DNA of 64,000 nt, from contig SCUJ01000011.1 of the NCBI GenBank assembly GCA_004297165.1, positions 1-64,000 on the forward strand, written 5' to 3'. The stretch is from Gammaproteobacteria bacterium. Its GTDB lineage: Bacteria; Pseudomonadota; Gammaproteobacteria; Eutrophobiales; Eutrophobiaceae. Shown one piece after another: positions 51,128-61,527 of the stretch. The notes below the pieces were generated by a model. It ran no database searches and was not told the DNA's origin. It was given only the letters and a program-made list of their open reading frames with translations. The number at the start of each line of letters is the position of its first letter. Position 1 is the first letter of the stretch. Position numbers and translations under genes: made by a program.

Positions 51128-54100
51128 TCAGAGCCCCAGACCTCGCAAGGCATCCCGCATCTTCTTCACCGGATCGGTTGCCGGGGCCTGCTGTTCCGTG
51201 GGGTCTCCGGTGGTCCCCTGCTCTCCCGCGGCGCCATCCACCGGTTGTTGTTGCGCGCCCGGTAACGGCAAGACCCTGGTGGGGAGGGTGAGCACTCGCT
51301 CGATGGCCTTCAAGCCCAGGGCCGCGATCAGTTTGGCGGCGTCACACTCGCGCCTGGGTTCGTCCACGGGACCATGGATCCGGCAATCCAGCGGCACGCC
51401 TTCGAGTTTGCCTTGCTGGAGTTCCCTCCCACCCTGTCCGGTGGAGGTGGCGACGAGCCGCGCGGTGATGGTGTAATCCATGACCTGATTCCGCAGATCA
51501 GTAATCACCCCCGCGCCGCCCAACCGCACCGCCGGGGATTTGCCCGTGAGATCGTCCAACCGGATCACGCCATTTTCAGCCACGGGATTGCCGGTGATCT
51601 CGGTGAAGTCCGTTTCCTCCCGGTCGGAGACCTTGAGCGAAAAATTGGTCTGCAACTGGTTGGCCATGCGCAGGATCTTGCCCAGGTTATAACCCTTGAT
51701 GGCGCCATCCTTGAATCTGAAGCTCATCTTGCCGTTCAGCGTCTGTTTCATGGCGAAGGTGTCCGCCCCCGCCGCGGACAACGCGGCGCTGAAGTCCCCG
51801 GTCCCGCGGACCCTGGCCTTGCCCTTGACGTCGGCCATCAGCGGTTCCACCTGGATGCCGGAGAGCGCCGCATTCAGGGTCATGCGCGGGAGATCGTCTT
51901 TGACATTGAGGGCGAGATCCCCTGTGAAGCCCCCCTGATAAAGGCTCGCGGTCGAGGGATCGAGCTTGATCTCGCCGTTGCCGGCGGTGAGTTTCAGGCG
52001 GAGATCGGCGAGCCTCGCCTTGGACAGGATCATCTGCCCGATGCGCAGTTCCCCCTCCGCGTTCAGATTCCTGAGGGTCTCCACCGGCAGCGGTGTGGTT
52101 GTCGCGTCTTGCGGTTCGCCCTTCCTGGTCTTTGCCTCCTTCACCGGGAGGTAGCGATCGAGATCGATGCTGTCGACATCCAGATTGAAACGGTAGGCGG
52201 GACTGCCGAAGTCATGCACCGAGAGCCGCCCATCCATGCGGGTGTCATCGAGGACGAGACCCAGGCTGTTCACATCGAGATCGCTCCGCGTGCCCTGGAA
52301 GGCCGAGTTGAGCGCCACCTTGCGCAGGGTCGCGGCATCCGCGGTGTCCGGGACCTTCAGGTTCATCTGCCTCAGCAGCTCCCGCAGGTTGAATTCCTCC
52401 ACGCGCAATTCACCCTGGTAATCGGGGTCCGAAACGAACCGGGTCGCGGACAGGTGTCCGTTGACATCGAGCCCGAGCCCCCGGATCCGCAATCCTTCTA
52501 CTGCCAGGTTTTGCTGTTCGAGATCCATCGTAGCCTTCGCGTTCATGGCCAGATTGACCGGGGACCCAGGGATCTGATCGCCGGCAAACAGGGCCTTCAG
52601 GGAAAACGGCTCAAGCACGACGTTGCGCCGCCCGCCGTCGATGCCGAGGTCGAGGATGAAGGATTGCAGCGAACCCGCCAGGTCCTTGTGGCCGATAGCC
52701 CGCAACACCGCCGGCAACTCCTGGCCAATGACCGCGAAATTCCCCTTTACGGCGCCGGAATCGCCCTTCATGTCCGTGGCGTTCAGGATCCCGGTGATGT
52801 TGATCCCGAGTCCGGAGAGGGACAGGGCCGGCAGGTCGATATCCCCGGATTCGAGGTTCGCGACAAAACGCGCGATCGCCGCGAATGCCTTCTTATCCGC
52901 CGGGACCGCGCTCAGGTCCTTGCCGTAGACCGCCAGCGGTGAATCCTCTCCGCCCGTGACCACGCCGGCCACCTGCATGAGGGTCGGGAGATCCGGCCCC
53001 GCGGCCTCGATGGTTCCCGTCAGCGCGCCCTTGCCCGCGCCCGCATTGTCAGAGGCTATCTCGCCCTTGATATTCGCGCCCAGCATCGCCAGGGTGAAAT
53101 CGGGCAAGGCGATCTTGCCCTCTTCCAGATCCGCATCGAGTTTCAGGACCATGCTGTAGCCGCGATCGCGCAGTCTCGCGAGCTGCGTGGCCAGGGGCTC
53201 GACCTCCATGACCTTGAATGGCAGGGCGATATCGGCCCCGGTCACATTGACGTCCGCCGTTACTCCAGGCAAGCGCGCCGCGAGATCCGCCACCGTTACC
53301 GTGCCATTGAGTTTGGCGCCGAGGGCATCCAGATCGAGATCGGCGAGGGTGACGGTTTGGGATTCCGTGTCGATATCGACATTGCCGGTAAAGGTCATGC
53401 GGGACTGGCCCTCAGGCAGGGCCGCGCTACGCACGAGCGAGGCAATCGTAACCGGCCGGATCCGGATCATGTCATCGCCACTGGCATACGAGACCACGCC
53501 TTTCAGTTCCGTCTCCGCCGACACCTCCGGCCGGTCGGAGGCGGCGGTAAAGTGCATGGTCAGATCGACGGGCTCGCCGGAGACGAGCTCGCCGCTCTCG
53601 AGGTTGAGATCCAGGATCGCATAACGTCTGTCCTGCATGCGGTCATCGTAAGTGACGCGCGCGTCGCTGAGGTTGACCCCGCCGACCACGAAGGCGGCCA
53701 GCGGCATATCAACACCCGCCCCGGCGGCATGGCCGAGGAGATCGCTCCAGTTACGCTCCCCGGTGGCATCGACTTCCAGATTGATCTCCGCTCCCTGGAT
53801 TCGAATGGTATCCACCTCGTAACTCCCCCACAGCAGGGGCAGGAGTTTGAGGCGCACGGCCAGGTTATCGGCGCGCAGGAAGGATGCGGAGGGAAATCCC
53901 GGCCGGTTGCTGAAGGTCACATCGGCGGCAGTGACCCCGAGCCAGGGGAAGATATCCACCTCCAGATCGCCGTTAACTTGCAGTTCGCGTCCGGTGGCCT
54001 CCCGGATCTTGCCGCTGATCCAGTTTTTGTAATCGTCCTGCCCCAGGGTCGCCACCGCGATGGCAACCGCAAGCACCACTACCAGCACGAGGCCGGCCAT

Positions 54101-54130
54101 GCCGGCGATGAGTTTCACTACGATCTTCAT
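51128..54130 (-). CDS. AsmA-family protein
   Basis: 1000 aa; N-term TM; GRELQVNGDLEVDIFPWLGVTAADVTFSN; C-terminal AsmA repeats. Confidence 0.93.
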   Translation of the reverse strand: MKIVVKLIAGMAGLVLVVVLAVAIAVATLGQDDYKNWISGKIREATGRELQVNGDLEVDIFPWLGVTAADVTFSNRPGFPSASFLRADNLAVRLKLLPLLWGSYEVDTIRIQGAEINLEVDATGERNWSDLLGHAAGAGVDMPLAAFVVGGVNLSDARVTYDDRMQDRRYAILDLNLESGELVSGEPVDLTMHFTAASDRPEVSAETELKGVVSYASGDDMIRIRPVTIASLVRSAALPEGQSRMTFTGNVDIDTESQTVTLADLDLDALGAKLNGTVTVADLAARLPGVTADVNVTGADIALPFKVMEVEPLATQLARLRDRGYSMVLKLDADLEEGKIALPDFTLAMLGANIKGEIASDNAGAGKGALTGTIEAAGPDLPTLMQVAGVVTGGEDSPLAVYGKDLSAVPADKKAFAAIARFVANLESGDIDLPALSLSGLGINITGILNATDMKGDSGAVKGNFAVIGQELPAVLRAIGHKDLAGSLQSFILDLGIDGGRRNVVLEPFSLKALFAGDQIPGSPVNLAMNAKATMDLEQQNLAVEGLRIRGLGLDVNGHLSATRFVSDPDYQGELRVEEFNLRELLRQMNLKVPDTADAATLRKVALNSAFQGTRSDLDVNSLGLVLDDTRMDGRLSVHDFGSPAYRFNLDVDSIDLDRYLPVKEAKTRKGEPQDATTTPLPVETLRNLNAEGELRIGQMILSKARLADLRLKLTAGNGEIKLDPSTASLYQGGFTGDLALNVKDDLPRMTLNAALSGIQVEPLMADVKGKARVRGTGDFSAALSAAGADTFAMKQTLNGKMSFRFKDGAIKGYNLGKILRMANQLQTNFSLKVSDREETDFTEITGNPVAENGVIRLDDLTGKSPAVRLGGAGVITDLRNQVMDYTITARLVATSTGQGGRELQQGKLEGVPLDCRIHGPVDEPRRECDAAKLIAALGLKAIERVLTLPTRVLPLPGAQQQPVDGAAGEQGTTGDPTEQQAPATDPVKKMRDALRGLGL

Positions 54131-54143
54131 GTGGACCTCCCGC

Positions 54144-55547
54144 TTACACGCAGAGTCTGGAAAGTTCCTCCCGCGCCTGTTTTACCGCCTGTCTGACCCG
54201 CGCGGGCGCCGTCCCGCCGACATGATCCCTGGCCTTTACCGAACCCGCCGGCTCCAGGCAGGGAAAGACATCGGCGTCGATCCGGTCGCTGAAGCGGCGC
54301 AGTTCTTCGAGTTCGAGCCCGGCGAGGTCCTTGCCATGCCGGATGGCGTACTGTACCGCGGCCCCGACAACGGCGTGGGCATCCCTGAAGGCGAGACCCT
54401 TTTTCGCCAGGTAATCGGCAAGATCGGTCGCCGTGGTATAGCCCTGCAATGTTGCCTGACGCATCGCCTCCGGCTTAACGGCGATCGCGGGGATCAGTCC
54501 GGCATAAGCCATGAGCGCCGCCTTCACGGTATCCAGGGCATCGAAAAGGATCTCCTTGTCCTCCTGATTATCCCGATTATAGGCCAGCGGCTGGGCCTTC
54601 ATAAGGGTAAGGCCCGCCAGCAGGTCGCCAAAGACCCGCGCGCTCTTGCCCCGCACCAGCTCAGGGACATCCGGATTCTTCTTTTGCGGCATGATCGAGG
54701 AGCCGGTGCAAAAGGCGTCGTCGATATCGATGAAGCCGAAACGCGGCGAGATCCACAGGATTAATTCCTCGGAAAAACGGGACAGATGCATCATGATGAG
54801 GGCGGCGACCGCGCAGAACTCGATGACGAAGTCCCGATCGCTCACGGCGTCCAGCGAATTGCGGCTGATCTCGGCGAAACCCAGGAGCCCGGCGGCATAC
54901 TCCCGATCGATGGGATAAACCGTCCCGGCGAGCGCCGCGGAACCGAGCGGCATGACATCGATCCGGCGGCGGCATTCGTTCAAGCGATCGAAATCTCGCC
55001 GGAGCATCTCGTACCAGGCCAGCATGTGGTGCCCGAAGGTCACGGGCTGCGCGGCCTGCATGTGGGTGAAGCCCGGCATGATGGTAGCGGCCTCCTGGTC
55101 TGCGAGGTTCACCAGGGCCTGCATGACCTCGATTACGCGGGCGCGGAGCGTTGCGGTCTCGTCCCGCAGATACAGGCGCAGATCGGTCGCCACCTGATCG
55201 TTGCGCGACCTCCCCGTGTGCAGCTTCTTGCCCACCTCGCCGATGCGCTCGACCAGGGCTGTTTCGATGTTCATGTGCACATCTTCCAGGGCCGTCTTCC
55301 ATTCGAACTTCCCGGCCTCGATATCCCCTTCGATCCCTTCCAGCCCCGCGACGATCTGATCGCATTCCGCCGCGGCGATGACGCCGACCTTCGCCAGCAT
55401 GCGGACGTGGGCGATCGACCCCATGATGTCGTGGCGGTAGAGGCGGCGATCGAAAGACACGGATTCCGTGAAGGTTTCCACAAAACTGTCGGTGGCTGCT
55501 GAGAATCGCCCGCCCCAGGGCTTTACTGTCGGCTGTCGGGATGTCAT
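54144..55547 (-). CDS. argH: Argininosuccinate lyase
   Basis: [51 protein letters not shown]. Confidence 0.97.
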   Translation of the reverse strand: MTSRQPTVKPWGGRFSAATDSFVETFTESVSFDRRLYRHDIMGSIAHVRMLAKVGVIAAAECDQIVAGLEGIEGDIEAGKFEWKTALEDVHMNIETALVERIGEVGKKLHTGRSRNDQVATDLRLYLRDETATLRARVIEVMQALVNLADQEAATIMPGFTHMQAAQPVTFGHHMLAWYEMLRRDFDRLNECRRRIDVMPLGSAALAGTVYPIDREYAAGLLGFAEISRNSLDAVSDRDFVIEFCAVAALIMMHLSRFSEELILWISPRFGFIDIDDAFCTGSSIMPQKKNPDVPELVRGKSARVFGDLLAGLTLMKAQPLAYNRDNQEDKEILFDALDTVKAALMAYAGLIPAIAVKPEAMRQATLQGYTTATDLADYLAKKGLAFRDAHAVVGAAVQYAIRHGKDLAGLELEELRRFSDRIDADVFPCLEPAGSVKARDHVGGTAPARVRQAVKQAREELSRLCV

Positions 55548-55598
55548 CTTTGTCTGCCAGTTGCGCGGTCTGAACTCTGGTAGGAGACAGTATACCCC

Positions 55599-56675
55599 AT
55601 GCCCAACGGAAACCCGCCCTCATCGCCGTTAACGGATTCCTTTCTGCCGGATTTCTGCGGCACCCGCATGGTGTTCGTGGTGGTCATCGCCGCCGAATTG
55701 CTCGCCGTCACCCTGTGCCTCGCCCGTCTGCCCGCGGCGGAGAATCCCTGGCTCGGGCTGGCCCTTTATTCATTATTCATTCAATGGTGCGCCCTGGGTT
55801 GCACCGCGGTGCTTTGTCTCAGCCGCGCCCGGCTCAATCGCTTGAACGACAAATCGGCGGCGGGCCTAGCCTATCTGCTCTGTCTCCTGACCTGTTATCT
55901 GATCAGCGAGATCACCTGGCTCATCTTCCAGCGCTGGTTGGGTTTTACCGGCATATTTTCCAGCACGCACGGGATGTTCCTCGCGCAGAGCATGGGCATC
56001 AGCGCCATCACGACCGCGCTGGGACTGCGTTATTTCTATGTCCAGCATCAACTCCGGCTGCGGATCCGCTCGGAGGGCGAGGCCCGCTATCAGGCCCTGC
56101 AGTCCCGGATCCGGCCGCATTTCCTGTTCAATTGCATGAATACCATTGCGAGCCTCATCCGCCGCGATCCCCGCAAGGCCGAACAGGCGGTAGAGGACCT
56201 CGCCGATCTGTTTCGCGCGGCGCTCGAAGACGGCCGGCAATACTGCACCCTGCGGGAAGAGGTCGATCTGTGCAAACGCTACCTGAACATCGAACAACAA
56301 CGCCTTGGCAACCGTCTCGCAGTGAGTTGGGACATCGCCGCGCTGCCCGATGACCTTACGTTGCCGGCGCTCTGCCTGCAGCCGCTGGTCGAGAACGCCA
56401 TTCATCATGGCATAGAAAACCTGCCCACTGGCGGGACGATCACGATACGCGGGGAACGCCGGACCCTGTACGCCAGCATCATCGTGGAAAATCCTTTGCC
56501 GGCGAACGGATCGGCGCCCGCGTCCGGACATCGCCTGGCGCAGGACAACATCCGCCAGCGGCTCGCAAGCCTGCACGATCTCAGCGATCCGCTCAAGGTC
56601 AGCGCCGAACACGGCCGCTACCGGGTAACACTGACCATTCCCTACGATCATGAAGATACTGATAGTCGACGATGA
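55599..56675 (+). CDS. algZ: LytS-type sensor histidine kinase (AlgZ/FimS-like)
   Basis: [43 protein letters not shown]; argH-algZ-algR arrangement. Confidence 0.9.
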   Translation: MPNGNPPSSPLTDSFLPDFCGTRMVFVVVIAAELLAVTLCLARLPAAENPWLGLALYSLFIQWCALGCTAVLCLSRARLNRLNDKSAAGLAYLLCLLTCYLISEITWLIFQRWLGFTGIFSSTHGMFLAQSMGISAITTALGLRYFYVQHQLRLRIRSEGEARYQALQSRIRPHFLFNCMNTIASLIRRDPRKAEQAVEDLADLFRAALEDGRQYCTLREEVDLCKRYLNIEQQRLGNRLAVSWDIAALPDDLTLPALCLQPLVENAIHHGIENLPTGGTITIRGERRTLYASIIVENPLPANGSAPASGHRLAQDNIRQRLASLHDLSDPLKVSAEHGRYRVTLTIPYDHEDTDSRR

Positions 56676-57393
56676 GGAACCCGCGCGCGCGCGGCTTCAC
56701 GATCTCCTGCGGGAGATCGACCCGGAGATCGAGATTGCCGAGGCGGAGAACGGCAAGGCCGCGCTGCAAACGGCCGGACGGGATGACTTCGACCTGGTGC
56801 TGATGGATATCCGGATGCCGGTCATGAACGGACTGGAGGCGGCCTATCACCTCAGCCGGATGCAGCCCGCCCCGGCGGTGGTCTTCGCCACGGCCTATCA
56901 GGATCACGCCCTCGCGGCCTTCGAGGCCAATGCCGTGGATTACCTTCTCAAACCCATCCGGCGCGATCGCCTGCAGCAGGCCATGGAGCGCGCCCGCATC
57001 GTCTCGCGGGCCCGGATGGAGAATGTCCTGGCGCGCGAGCCCGGACGTCCCGCCCGCGGTTTTCTGGTGGCGACCAACGCCCGGCGCACGGAGCTCGTCC
57101 CGGTGGAGGAAATCTTTTATTTCAAGGCCGAGGAAAAATATGTCATGGCCGGTTGCGGCGATCGGGAGATCGTGATCGAGGAACCGCTCAAATCCCTGGA
57201 AGAGGAGTTTGGCGACCGGTTTCTACGCATCCATCGCAACGCCCTGGTCGCCGTGGCCCACATTGGATCCCTGCAACGCGAACCCGATGGCGGCGTGAGC
57301 CTGAGTCTGCGCGATAGCGGCATGAAATTGGCGGTGAGCCGGCGGCATTTGCCGGATGTGCGCAAGGCGATCCGGAGGATGGTAAAAAATTAA
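56650..57393 (+). CDS. algR: LytTR-type response regulator (AlgR-like)
   Basis: [18 protein letters not shown] receiver; C-terminal LytTR FLRIHRNALVAVAHI. Confidence 0.93.
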   Translation: MKILIVDDEEPARARLHDLLREIDPEIEIAEAENGKAALQTAGRDDFDLVLMDIRMPVMNGLEAAYHLSRMQPAPAVVFATAYQDHALAAFEANAVDYLLKPIRRDRLQQAMERARIVSRARMENVLAREPGRPARGFLVATNARRTELVPVEEIFYFKAEEKYVMAGCGDREIVIEEPLKSLEEEFGDRFLRIHRNALVAVAHIGSLQREPDGGVSLSLRDSGMKLAVSRRHLPDVRKAIRRMVKN

Positions 57394-57404
57394 AAACAGC
57401 GAGC

Positions 57405-57543
57405 TAAGGAAGCTCTGAACAATTGCCAATTTCCATTGGTCGTCTATCCGGCGAAGGCCGGAATCCAGTCAAAACAATTATGTCTACTGGATGCCGGGGC
57501 AAGCCCGGCAAGACGGGGTAGGTGTTCGTGAAGTAGTTCCTTA
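57405..57543. repeat. MITE-like repeat, copy 1
   Basis: TAAGGAAGCTCTGAACAA...CCGGCGAAGGCCGGAATCCAG...CTGGATGCCGGGGCAAGCCCGGCAAGACGGG...TTCCTTA; same architecture as 63184-63321. Confidence 0.85.
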
Positions 57544-58275
57544 ACCTCCGAGATCGCCCCAAAGAATCTGACATGCACTCAAGGCCGCGACCGCCGCAGT
57601 CTCGGTGCGTAACACCCTAGGACCGAGCCGTACCCCGGTATAACCCTCCCGCAACGCAATCTGCACTTCGTCCCTGCTGAATCCCCCCTCGGGCCCGCAC
57701 AACAGGCTGAGGGCGCCGCCGGGTTCCGGGATATCACCCAGCGAATGGTCGCTCTCGGGATCCAGGATCAGGCGCAGGGAGTTCGTATCCTGCGCCAACC
57801 ATTCGTTGAAGCTTATGGGCGGGCTGAGCGTGGGGAGCTGGTTGCGTCCGCATTGCTCGCAGGCATGGATGACGATCCCTTCCCAGTGTCGCAAACGCGA
57901 TTCGATCCGTTCATCCTTCAGACTGACATTGCCATGCCCGGTCAGGATCGGGACGATGCGCTTCACTCCCAGCTCCACGGCCTTCTGAATGGCATAATCC
58001 ATGCGCTGACCGCGCGAAATGCCCTGGGCGAGGAGGATGTCGAGATTCGATTCCCGTTCCTCTTCCTTGAAGACGAGCAGTTCAACCTCCACCTGCCGTT
58101 TACCGATCGAAACGATCCGCGCCTCATGACGGCCGCCCCGGCCATTAAAAACGTGCAACGCCTCGCCGATGCGCAGCCGTAACACCCTGCTGAGGTGATG
58201 GGAGACCGCCTCGGGGAGATTGATATTGGAGTGTGGCGGAAGCGGTTGATCCGTGTAGACTCGAACGATGCGCAT
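57541..58275 (-). CDS. rsmE: 16S rRNA (uracil1498-N3)-methyltransferase
   Basis: HHLSRVLRLRIGEALHVFNGRGG; LLCGPEGGFSRDEV; LRTETAAVAALSACQILWGDLGG. Confidence 0.95.
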   Translation of the reverse strand: MRIVRVYTDQPLPPHSNINLPEAVSHHLSRVLRLRIGEALHVFNGRGGRHEARIVSIGKRQVEVELLVFKEEERESNLDILLAQGISRGQRMDYAIQKAVELGVKRIVPILTGHGNVSLKDERIESRLRHWEGIVIHACEQCGRNQLPTLSPPISFNEWLAQDTNSLRLILDPESDHSLGDIPEPGGALSLLCGPEGGFSRDEVQIALREGYTGVRLGPRVLRTETAAVAALSACQILWGDLGG

Positions 58276-58358
58276 CTGACATCCGGGTGTTTTGATTAGC
58301 CTTGTGCGGGTAGTTTATAGTAACCGCCTTCACTAAACCTACCGCCGGATCCTGACCC

Positions 58359-58820
58359 ATGCTGAAATCCCTGAAGGAATTGTTCATCGCCCGTATCGAA
58401 CCGGCGCCGGGACGCCACAAGGTTGCCGATCTTAGGCTCGCAGCCGCCGTGCTGATGGTCGAGGTGGGGCTTGCCGATTCCGCGATCGGCGGGGCGGAAC
58501 GCATAGTCATGGAACACACCCTCAAGGAAGCTTTCAAGTTATCCCCGGAAGAGGCCGGCGCCATCATCCGCCTGGCCGAACAGGAGGCGGATCACGCCGT
58601 TTCGTTGCAGGAATTCACCAGACTCCTCAACCAATCACTCGATACAGGGGAAAAACGCCGGCTGGTGGAGATCCTCTGGCGGGTGGCCTTCGCGGACCAG
58701 GTGGTCGATAAATACGAGGAATATCATATCCGCAAGATCGCGGACCTGTTGTATGTGACGCACCGGGATTATATCCGCGCCAAACATAAGGCCGCGGAAC
58801 GAACCGAAACTCCTTCTTAA
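58359..58820 (+). CDS. TerB-like family protein
   Basis: LRLAAAVLMVEVGLADSAIGGAERIV; LWRVAFADQVVDKYEEYHIRKIADLL. Confidence 0.85.
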   Translation: MLKSLKELFIARIEPAPGRHKVADLRLAAAVLMVEVGLADSAIGGAERIVMEHTLKEAFKLSPEEAGAIIRLAEQEADHAVSLQEFTRLLNQSLDTGEKRRLVEILWRVAFADQVVDKYEEYHIRKIADLLYVTHRDYIRAKHKAAERTETPS

Positions 58821-59257
58821 CCCTCGATGAGCGTCCGGATCAACTGATCCTCGAACTCGATTCGGGCGGTCAGGATTTCGCCGAGACTGGAGAGATCGGC
58901 ATAGAAGATATCCGCGGATGGCCGCCGCTTCCCCGATTCATATTTCTCGTTGAAATCCAGGGCGGAGCGTGTGGTCTCCCCGATCCTGGAATAGACATCT
59001 ACGGCAAGGTCCTGCACCTTGCGCCGGCGCTCCTTCCCCTCGACGATACGCTGATAGAGGCCGAAGTGGCCGGCGGCGATATAGTCCACCAACATCTGGG
59101 AGAACTCATCCAGCAGGTCCGGATCCGGCGGATTGGGCTTGCGGGACGACACCTCCAGCATCAACCCCAGCAGTTGCCGCCGCTCGTCCAGCATGTGTTG
59201 TATCAATTTTCTGGCCTGACCACGCCGTTCGGTGGTTGACCCCGCTCCCCCTGCCAT
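58817..59257 (-). CDS. rsd: Rsd/AlgQ family anti-sigma-D regulator
   Basis: LLDEFSQMLVDYIAAGHFGLYQRIVEG and DLSSLGEILTARIEFEDQLI follow the Rsd pattern. Confidence 0.85.
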   Translation of the reverse strand: MAGGAGSTTERRGQARKLIQHMLDERRQLLGLMLEVSSRKPNPPDPDLLDEFSQMLVDYIAAGHFGLYQRIVEGKERRRKVQDLAVDVYSRIGETTRSALDFNEKYESGKRRPSADIFYADLSSLGEILTARIEFEDQLIRTLIEG

Positions 59258-59424
59258 GGCGCACCTTCTTGAACGATATTTAGTTGTCCGCCATCATACT
59301 ATAAGTCCCCGAATTCCCTTTCAGCTTCCCGGCGAGTTACCTGCCGCCGCGGTTGCAACATTCGCTTTGCCGGACGCCGATCTGACGCCATAATGTATCG
59401 CGATAAATCAGGATAATCCGCACG

Positions 59425-60918
59425 ATGGAAGTCCCCGGCTATAAAATCCAGCGCGAGATCGGCAGAGGCGGGATGGCGACGGTCTACCTCGCCATCCAGG
59501 AATCCTTGGGACGGCCGGTCGTCCTCAAGATGCTGAATTCGGGGAATCTTGGCAAATCCGAAGAACTCGTGGATCGATTTCTCGCGGAGGGCCGCATCCT
59601 CGCCTCGCTCAATCACCCAAACATCATCACGATCTACGATATCGGCCTGGCCGGCGGCAGCATGTACATCTCCATGGAATATGTGCATGGCGGCGATCTC
59701 AAGCAGCGGCTGGAGTTGTCCATCTCCCCGGCGGAGGCGCTGGATTATCTGGCGCAGGTGACAAGGGCGCTCGGCGAGGCCCATAAGCATGGCATCGTGC
59801 ACAGGGACGTCAAACCGGCGAACATCCTCTTCAAGGACAACACCCCGATCCTGACCGACTTCGGCATAGCCAAGTACGTGGATACCGACAGCGACCTCAC
59901 ATCCACCGGCGTGTTTCTGGGCAGCCCGAATTATGTGAGCCCGGAACAGGCGAGCGGGACCAAGCTGGACGGACGGGCCGACATCTACAGCCTCGGCTGC
60001 ATCTTTTTTGAAATGCTGGCCGGTAAAAAGCCTTATACCTCCGATTCCGTCATCGACATCATTATCAAGCATCGCCAGGCCCCCATCCCCAAACTGCCGA
60101 AGGAACTGGCCGAATATCAGCCGCTGCTCAACCGCATGATGGCGAAAAAACGGGATGAGCGCTTCCCGGACGCGGAAAGCCTGTTGACCGAGATTGAGAA
60201 ACTCCGGAAGCAGCATCTTAAAAACGCCACCGGAGAGATTGAGATCACCGGCGAGCAGGCACACCAGTTGTTACTGACCCAGGAAAGGCGCAAGCGGCGT
60301 ATCCTGATCGGACTGATCCTGATCTCGCTCGTGGTGTTCTCGACGCTCAAGTACGTGGAGATCAGGATCAAGACCCCCAGCGTGGTGAACACGCGCAATA
60401 TCTCTACAGAGACTATCCTCGATAATTCGACCGGAACGGTCGTCACCGCGATGACGCAGTCTTCGCCAACCCCTAACAGCGCAGCCCCCGCGCCAGTCGT
60501 GACGCAGGCCCCCCTGATCGCGGACCCTGCCACGGAACCCGTCACGACGCCCGCGCCCGCCCCACCGGTCAATGCGGAGATCGTAAAGGCCCTCAAATTC
60601 CTCGGCCAGCAGAGTCTGGATGCCTATAAGCTGACTTATCCGCCAGGCGACAATGCCTATTATTATTTCTCCCGTTTGCTGGAGATTGAGCCCGGCAATC
60701 CGGAGGCGGTGAACGGGATCCTGCAAATTGCCGATCGTTACGCCTTTCTCGCCGAACAGGCGGTGCTGAACAACGAGAACGAAAAGGCCTCCGCTTACGC
60801 GGACATTGGACTGCGGATCAATCCCCGGAACGAGGCCCTGCTCGCGCTCAAGAACTTTTCGCAATCGCAGGACGGGTCGCTGTGGACGACGGTCAGGAAG
60901 TTGTTTTCGGGGAAGTGA
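59425..60918 (+). CDS. Serine/threonine protein kinase with TM and C-terminal repeat-like domain
   Basis: IGRGGMATVYLAIQESLGRPVVLKML; HRDVKPANILF; TDFGIAK; TM IGLILISLVVFSTL. Confidence 0.95.
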   Translation: MEVPGYKIQREIGRGGMATVYLAIQESLGRPVVLKMLNSGNLGKSEELVDRFLAEGRILASLNHPNIITIYDIGLAGGSMYISMEYVHGGDLKQRLELSISPAEALDYLAQVTRALGEAHKHGIVHRDVKPANILFKDNTPILTDFGIAKYVDTDSDLTSTGVFLGSPNYVSPEQASGTKLDGRADIYSLGCIFFEMLAGKKPYTSDSVIDIIIKHRQAPIPKLPKELAEYQPLLNRMMAKKRDERFPDAESLLTEIEKLRKQHLKNATGEIEITGEQAHQLLLTQERRKRRILIGLILISLVVFSTLKYVEIRIKTPSVVNTRNISTETILDNSTGTVVTAMTQSSPTPNSAAPAPVVTQAPLIADPATEPVTTPAPAPPVNAEIVKALKFLGQQSLDAYKLTYPPGDNAYYYFSRLLEIEPGNPEAVNGILQIADRYAFLAEQAVLNNENEKASAYADIGLRINPRNEALLALKNFSQSQDGSLWTTVRKLFSGK

Positions 60919-60930
60919 CCCTCTAACAAA

Positions 60931-61494
60931 CTATTTGTTAATCTGCTGACCGCCGACAGTTTCTTTTGCCTGCTGGGTCTGCTGCTGCTCCCAGGCCGAG
61001 ATCAGGGCCCGCATATCCTCGACAGACATCTCCTCCGCCGCAGCCGGGACCTCCGGCGATAACGGCGCTGCGGGTTCCGCGGTTTCGGGTTCCGCCTCCG
61101 CTGCTGCTGCCTCGGCGATCCCGGCCTCCGTTTCGGCAACGGCCTGTTGTTGATGCTCCATGGCCGCCTTGAGCCGTTTCGCCTGCAAAAGTTTTTCCCT
61201 GGCCGCGTCGCGTTGCGCCTCGGCGTCGATCAGGGCCTCCTGCCGCAGCCGATCGCGCTCCGTTTCGGAGAGCTTGATGCCGGTGTCATCCACGACCCGG
61301 TCCTTATCGAAGACGAATACCCTGGGTCCTGCCTCCGCGCTTCTATACCAGACCGGCGGTTTGCCGGACAGTTGTGTGGTCCCGGTGTCGGGGTCCACCC
61401 ACTGGTACATGCGTTCGGCGGACGCCGACGTCGCTCCGAGCGCCGACAGTACGATAACGAGGTATCTGATCAGATGCATCGATGCAGTAACCAT
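60931..61494 (-). CDS. DUF4124-like domain protein with Ala/Glu-rich tail
   Basis: Signal peptide; MYQWVDPDTGTTQLSGKPPVWYRSAEAGPRVFVF. Confidence 0.8.
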   Translation of the reverse strand: MVTASMHLIRYLVIVLSALGATSASAERMYQWVDPDTGTTQLSGKPPVWYRSAEAGPRVFVFDKDRVVDDTGIKLSETERDRLRQEALIDAEAQRDAAREKLLQAKRLKAAMEHQQQAVAETEAGIAEAAAAEAEPETAEPAAPLSPEVPAAAEEMSVEDMRALISAWEQQQTQQAKETVGGQQINK

Positions 61495-61527
61495 GAAGGG
61501 ATGTGAAGGAAGTATAGCAATACTTTA

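Noticed and set aside
51374-52942. 522-aa + strand ORF opposite the AsmA gene
   Set aside because: Antisense shadow; AsmA frame has coherent domain features.
59299-60264. 321-aa minus-strand ORF opposite the Ser/Thr kinase
   Set aside because: Antisense of canonical kinase motifs; no independent support.
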